A stretch of 64,000 nt of DNA from positions 22,333 through 86,332 of the forward strand of contig JABAZC010000058.1 in assembly GCA_018608625.1 (NCBI GenBank), in the 5' to 3' direction. Source of the stretch: Flavobacteriaceae bacterium (GTDB lineage Bacteria; Bacteroidota; Bacteroidia; Flavobacteriales; Flavobacteriaceae). The notes beneath the pieces were generated by a model, which did not search any database, was not told the origin of the DNA, and saw only the letters and a program-made list of their open reading frames with translations. Below are positions 63,879 through 64,000 of the stretch, in pieces; position 1 is the stretch's first letter; every line of letters begins with the position of its first letter. The translations under genes were made by a program, and so were the position numbers.

Positions 63879-64000
63879 CTAAAGCTCGAATCGAACGCGA
63901 AATGTTAAGTAGCGTGGTTGAATAAAATATTCCGTAGCGCTTACCGAAATATTTGAGGCATTACTTTGGTTTTGTGAACGGGTATTGAGTAAGTTTGTAG
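63879..64000 (-). CDS. C-terminal end of a probable TonB-dependent receptor (partial)
   Basis: About 40 codons are visible before the TAG at 63879. The last residues, SATEYFIQPRYLTFRVRFEL, have the alternating pattern and aromatic content of the final strand of an outer-membrane barrel, as in SusC/RagA-like or other TonB-dependent receptors. The rest lies beyond the right edge. The class of receptor cannot be told. Confidence 0.7.
   Translation of the reverse strand, partial: TNLLNTRSQNQSNASNISVSATEYFIQPRYLTFRVRFEL

Overview
The window is a stretch of chromosome from a low-GC marine-type member of the Flavobacteriaceae (Bacteroidota). Five signs point there. Promoters have the TAnnTTTG -7 box instead of a sigma70 box. 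Start codons mostly lack a Shine-Dalgarno sequence. Two proteins carry type IX secretion (T9SS) or gliding-type C-terminal domains. Many surface lipoproteins and TonB-dependent receptors are present. Several families are typical of the phylum: DUF3098, DUF3127, one-anchor SdhCAB, GlyQS, and DAHP synthase fused to chorismate mutase. I see no rRNA, tRNA, CRISPR array, intact insertion sequence or prophage.

Layout. 1-9.4 kb: hemW (cut by the left edge), ruvC, a TonB-C-like lipoprotein, pckA, DUF423, a saccharopine dehydrogenase with an Lrp regulator, SemiSWEET and leuS. 9.5-12.2 kb: the ftsX-DUF3098-uppP-truB envelope/tRNA operon. 12.5-15.2 kb: two tandem PPK2 kinases, aat and DUF3127. 15.3-18 kb: an orphan histidine kinase, a HIT protein, greA and a Rieske-like lipoprotein. 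18-22.6 kb: a thiamine-uptake region with a TPP riboswitch in front of a TonB-dependent receptor, next to a PnuC-type transporter, a NadR-like kinase, a YkoF-type thiamine-binding protein and a phosphopantetheinyl transferase. 22.7-25.5 kb: ahcY, a GNAT and rplU-rpmA. 25.7-33.8 kb: an M16 peptidase pair, EamA, an HMA lipoprotein, a T9SS esterase and aminopeptidase P. 34-37.4 kb: sdhCAB. 37.4-47.3 kb: an Ig-like lipoprotein, glyQS, a lectin/repeat surface protein and a large outer-membrane protein. 47.4-55.5 kb: xthA, OmpA-like, aldo/keto reductase, rlmN, queA, aroA, MazG-like, dtd and rsgA. 55.6-59.5 kb: the phenylalanine/tyrosine operon. 60.2-61.6 kb: SAM-II riboswitch and metK. The right end holds an EamA permease, a hypothetical protein and the tail of a TonB-dependent receptor.

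The most striking find is in front of pheA. The minus strand encodes a 25-codon leader peptide in which nine of eleven consecutive codons are Tyr or Phe. An AU hairpin overlaps the last of these codons, and a perfect 8-bp terminator stem with a U9 tract abuts the pheA start codon. This has the anatomy of a ribosome-stalling transcription attenuator for the whole pheA-aminotransferase-tyrA-DAHPS/CM operon. Together with a SAM-II riboswitch ahead of metK and a TPP riboswitch ahead of the thiamine receptor, the window shows three separate cis-acting RNA controls. All calls come from reading the sequence; no database search was run.
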